DNA from: Cotesia glomerata
Lineage: Eukaryota > Arthropoda > Insecta > Hymenoptera > Braconidae
DNA length: 64,000 nucleotides
NCBI RefSeq assembly: GCF_020080835.1
Contig: NC_058159.1
Location: 26,322,474 to 26,386,473 of the forward strand
Direction of reading: 5' to 3'
In this document: in pieces, positions 60,827 through 64,000 of the stretch
Position numbering within the stretch: position 1 is the stretch's first letter
How the letters are laid out: each line of letters opens with the position of its first letter
Position numbers and translations under genes: made by a program
The notes under the pieces: model-generated
The model's database searches: none
The model's input: the letters and a program-made list of their open reading frames with translations, nothing else
What the model was told of the DNA's origin: nothing

Positions 60827-61286
60827 TTTAGTATTTTTTGTAATTATAATGAAAATTTACAATCGGTACCAACTTAAATCTCGTGTTGACTGCATTTTTT
60901 ACTGCAAACTATCCCTTTGAAGCTACAGTTTATGTAGATGTAATTCCAGTGCACCCTGGCGGCCATAAATGTAAGCTGTGAATTACTTTTTTTAACTGTA
61001 GTTGCTTATCTATAGGAGGATTACTACACATTTTTATTTTATCTAGTCTGTGGCGCTGACCTTTCTCCATAAAAAAAAAGTCAGGATCGAAATTTGTGAG
61101 AGAGCTATAGTATGTGCTGATAAAATTTAATAATTTCAAGTAAATAAATTGTTATAAGTGAATATAATTAATTAATACGGTGAAGTAAATTATGAATTAC
61201 TGTTATGATAAACAAATTGGATAAAAAAAGTACCGTAGAATTAAATAAAATTTCGCAGCCTCAAAAAACCGTTCTGCTTACAGTAA

Positions 61287-61363
61287 ACACAGTCGGTAGT
61301 CTGGCGCTCCGTTTACAACGGATTTGAACGGAACTTGGCGCCAGATTCTACCGAATCTGTGGA
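61287..61363. repeat. Hairpin GGTAG-TCTGGCGC
   Basis: Arms CACAGTCGGTAGTCTGGCGC and GCGCCAGATTCTACCGAATC pair with a two-base bulge. Its outer word TATCCACAGATTCGGTAG also occurs at 55881-55898, just outside the truncated foldback copy. Confidence 0.65.
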
Positions 61364-61662
61364 TAAAATGGGTATCAAATATTCAAGAGAAAAATTTTCT
61401 CAAGGTGAGAAAATTTTTTTCTCAGCTGAAGTAGGTGGCGCCACTTCCTTAAAGTATCTAAAAATCTTGATCAACTATAAAAATTTATTGCATCAAGTTT
61501 TTATGATAATTTGAATTAAGAAAAAATGACTTCCACCAAAAATAGAATTTCAAGAAAAATTTTTACTTCGGTCAACACAATTTCGGTCTTCCTTCAGGCA
61601 CCCGAAAATTTTCTTGAACTAAGAATTTTGTTCTCCAATCAAGAAATTTTTCTTTCTGTGTA

Positions 61663-64000
61663 TACATTTTTATTGTATGTTTCTAAAATGTTAAAATATA
61701 TTTTTTTAAGAATTTTTTCTATAACTAATATTTTGTTTAATATTTATCTCTACAACTATAATAAATTATTTTTTTATTGTTATGCTTTGACTGATATGTC
61801 TATACATGACCATATCAGGCCTTGTATAAAATTTTTTTACAGAATGGCAATTTATAAATAAGTAAAACTTACTTCTGAGAAATATGGATTTCCCAATTAT
61901 TTTAATTTATTATTGTGTCTTTAATTAAAAACAGAAATAATAAAAGCAAATAAAAATTGAAGATAATACAAAAGAACCTAAAGATAAAAAAGTAAAAATA
62001 AATCTCTACTGCACTGGAACTCGACATACATTCACGAGTGCATCAAGGAGAATATTGACCTAGTGAAAGCAGCCCTACGGACCCTCCAGTGCATATCATT
62101 CCTGCGATCATTATTAACGCCCGCGTACTTTAGGGTGGCTTTCGTTAAATTACTAGGTACGCTGGTTCTGAAAGGAGAATAAAAGAGGTATGGAGGTAAG
62201 GAGGGATATGCACTGCGCCAGTTTCTCATCTCTATTCTCACTCATACTCATACTCACATTCACTCTCTACCCTCCTTTTTCCAGCACTTCTCCAGATGCA
62301 CTCTTAACTTCCACGCACTTTATTCGCTCCCCTAGATTCATCCACATTCATAAGCACATGCATTTCTGTGCCTACATTTACGGCTAAAAATATATGCAAG
62401 TAGGCCAGTGGGCTACTGCACCAGCCACGATTTTCAAACTTTTTTATATTACAAAATATTACTTGGTTCAAGAATAATTTTATTTTCAAAATCAAAAAAA
62501 TTTTTGTTAAATCAATCATTTGTTTTTTAATATACTTTTAAGTTTCTCTTTATATTTTTTAACAATAAAATAAAAAAATTTAATCACAACAAATATTCTG
62601 AAGATCATAAAAAGTTCATCAATTAATCTATCGTCTAACAATTTTTTTTTTAATTATTTTCCACTTTCATAAATTATATCAAACTAAACGTATCCTTAAT
62701 TCTTTATATCAAATTTAAAAACAAATTTAAAAATTCTTGAATCAAAACAATTTATTCCCTTCAAAATAATATTGTTTTACCAAAAAAATTACTCGTGAAT
62801 CAAATAAGATTTTTCCCAAATTAATTTTCCATAAAATTTTTTAATTGTAATTAAAAAAAACTATTTCAATCTTTGGAAAGTCCAATAAAAAATTTCCGAT
62901 CAAAAGAATTATACATTTAATTTAAAAAAAGAATTTAATTTGAAAAATTATTTCATGGTATAGAAACATATAATTTTTAATAAATAAATTATCAAATAAC
63001 ATTAATGTATTTAACGTATTAAAAATGAATGGATAAAATTATGCATGTTCTCGATCGTTAGTTAACTATAGATAGTTAATTGTCTATGCACTTGCTTTAG
63101 AACGCAAAACAAGTCGAGTAAAGCAAGCAAATGAGGACGTAAGTCAACAAGGTGCGTGGGTGGATTTGGGGTCGAGTGGAACGAGACAGGGTGAGGATAA
63201 AGGGTGAGTGATGACGGAAGTACCGCGAGAACTTTGGGAAAAGCATATTTCCTTGGGGTTACTCATGCTGATGGCTTTTAGAAATAACTGCGTCGAGTTT
63301 TACTAATTTAAATATCAGTTTGGCGGGACTGTAAGCAAAGGAAGAGCGGGAAGAGGGAAAAGGATGTACGGGTTAGGGGTGGCTTGTAAATCTATCAGAC
63401 ATATACAAATTTATGGGTGAGTCGTGTATGGATGTTTTATTTAGTAGCTGAAATTTTTTATGTTTTTATTTTTGAAACTTCTTTGCTTTCATCTTTCTCA
63501 CTATTTACAAGTAAAAGGATGTGAAATGTAAGAGGAGAATGAGGCTGTTTTTTGTAGTAGATGTTTTGTGTGTACGTATAAGGTGACTCATGAATAAAAT
63601 ATCAGTGCTAATGTCTCGGGCTGGGCGTCGCCTTTACTTCTTTAACCCCGAAAAGAAAACTGGAGGCTTGAAGGATAAATATAATGCTAAATGATTAATT
63701 GTTTAATGTATTGTAAAATTTATTTGTAGGCGTACTGGATCAAAATTTAATAAGGAGGATTAGCTAAGGGATATTTGTGATGAAACGATAAATATACAAT
63801 TTAATCAACAAGTTTTATAATTAATTATCATTCAAGTATATTTTTTTTTAATAAAAACGAAAAATGATTATTTTCATTGAAGAGAAAAATATAATTAAAC
63901 ATTTTATCGTTTGCTTAACTTGACACAGTATAATCTAATAATGTGTTACGATTGATAAGATTTAAAGGCTATAACAATACGCTGTTTAAATATAAAGTAG
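61663..64000. other. Intergenic DNA to the window end, no gene recognised
   Basis: Mostly AT-rich. The part at 63110-63400 is richer in G and unique, and 62030-62350 contains two opposed frames with no domain features. Nothing could be supported as a gene. Confidence 0.45.

Larger units (their letters stand above)
59907..61660. mobile_element. 1.75-kb TA-flanked element hosting a palindrome
   Basis: Ends CATAGAAAAAAAGG and the complement of AAATTTTTCTTTCTGTG are flanked by TA (59905-59906 and 61661-61662). Edges carry many CAAGAAAATTT/AAATTTTCTTG words, as in the elements at 5212 and 13386. The foldback at 60311-60826 is inserted inside, and a separate hairpin lies at 61287-61363. Confidence 0.6.

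Overview
The window looks like AT-rich nuclear DNA from an insect. It has intron-containing genes with GT-AG boundaries, AATAAA poly(A) signals, many small inverted-repeat transposons and Helitron-like ends, and no bacterial-style gene packing. A parasitoid wasp (Hymenoptera, possibly Braconidae or Ichneumonoidea) is my best guess. It rests on the gene type and the transposon load, not on any marker gene, and is inference only. Coding density is very low: three convincing genes and one possible exon in 64 kb.

The genes are three plus-strand, three-exon genes for small secreted cysteine-rich proteins at 29332-29868, 34004-34934 and 39849-40430. Each exon 1 encodes a hydrophobic signal-like start and the first cysteine. 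Each protein then has two copies of a C-x5/6-C-x5-CC-x3-C-x10/15-C pattern, which is the inhibitor-cystine-knot (knottin) or 'cys-motif' spacing. All six introns are phase 0 and sit directly before the second cysteine of a motif. The three are tandem paralogs, now pushed 4-5 kb apart by transposon insertions.

Layout. 1-9.4 kb: intergenic DNA with a TTAA-flanked element and two MITEs. 9.4-11.8 kb: a Helitron-like terminus and copies of a dispersed repeat. 11.8-21 kb: mostly unexplained AT-rich DNA with one MITE. 21-29 kb: three larger inverted-repeat elements, one carrying a piggyBac-like element. 29.3-40.5 kb: the knottin cluster, with a three-level transposon nest between genes 1 and 2 and a 3.2-kb hAT-type element with a perfect 8-bp target duplication between genes 2 and 3. 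The hAT interior is filled by chained palindromic units. 40.7-48.4 kb: two more TA-flanked elements. 48.4-57.9 kb: somewhat less AT-rich unique DNA, one MITE, more palindromic units and a foldback inside a foldback. 57.9-64 kb: a second copy of the 21-kb element, a possible coding exon, and a TA-flanked element that hosts another foldback.

The most unusual signal, apart from the gene cluster, is a family of hairpin units in the hAT and again at 55 kb. Most are tipped with GCGAAGC, the sequence of a known extra-stable DNA mini-hairpin, and several share AGTATATTAC / GTATACTA ends. I do not recognise this family.
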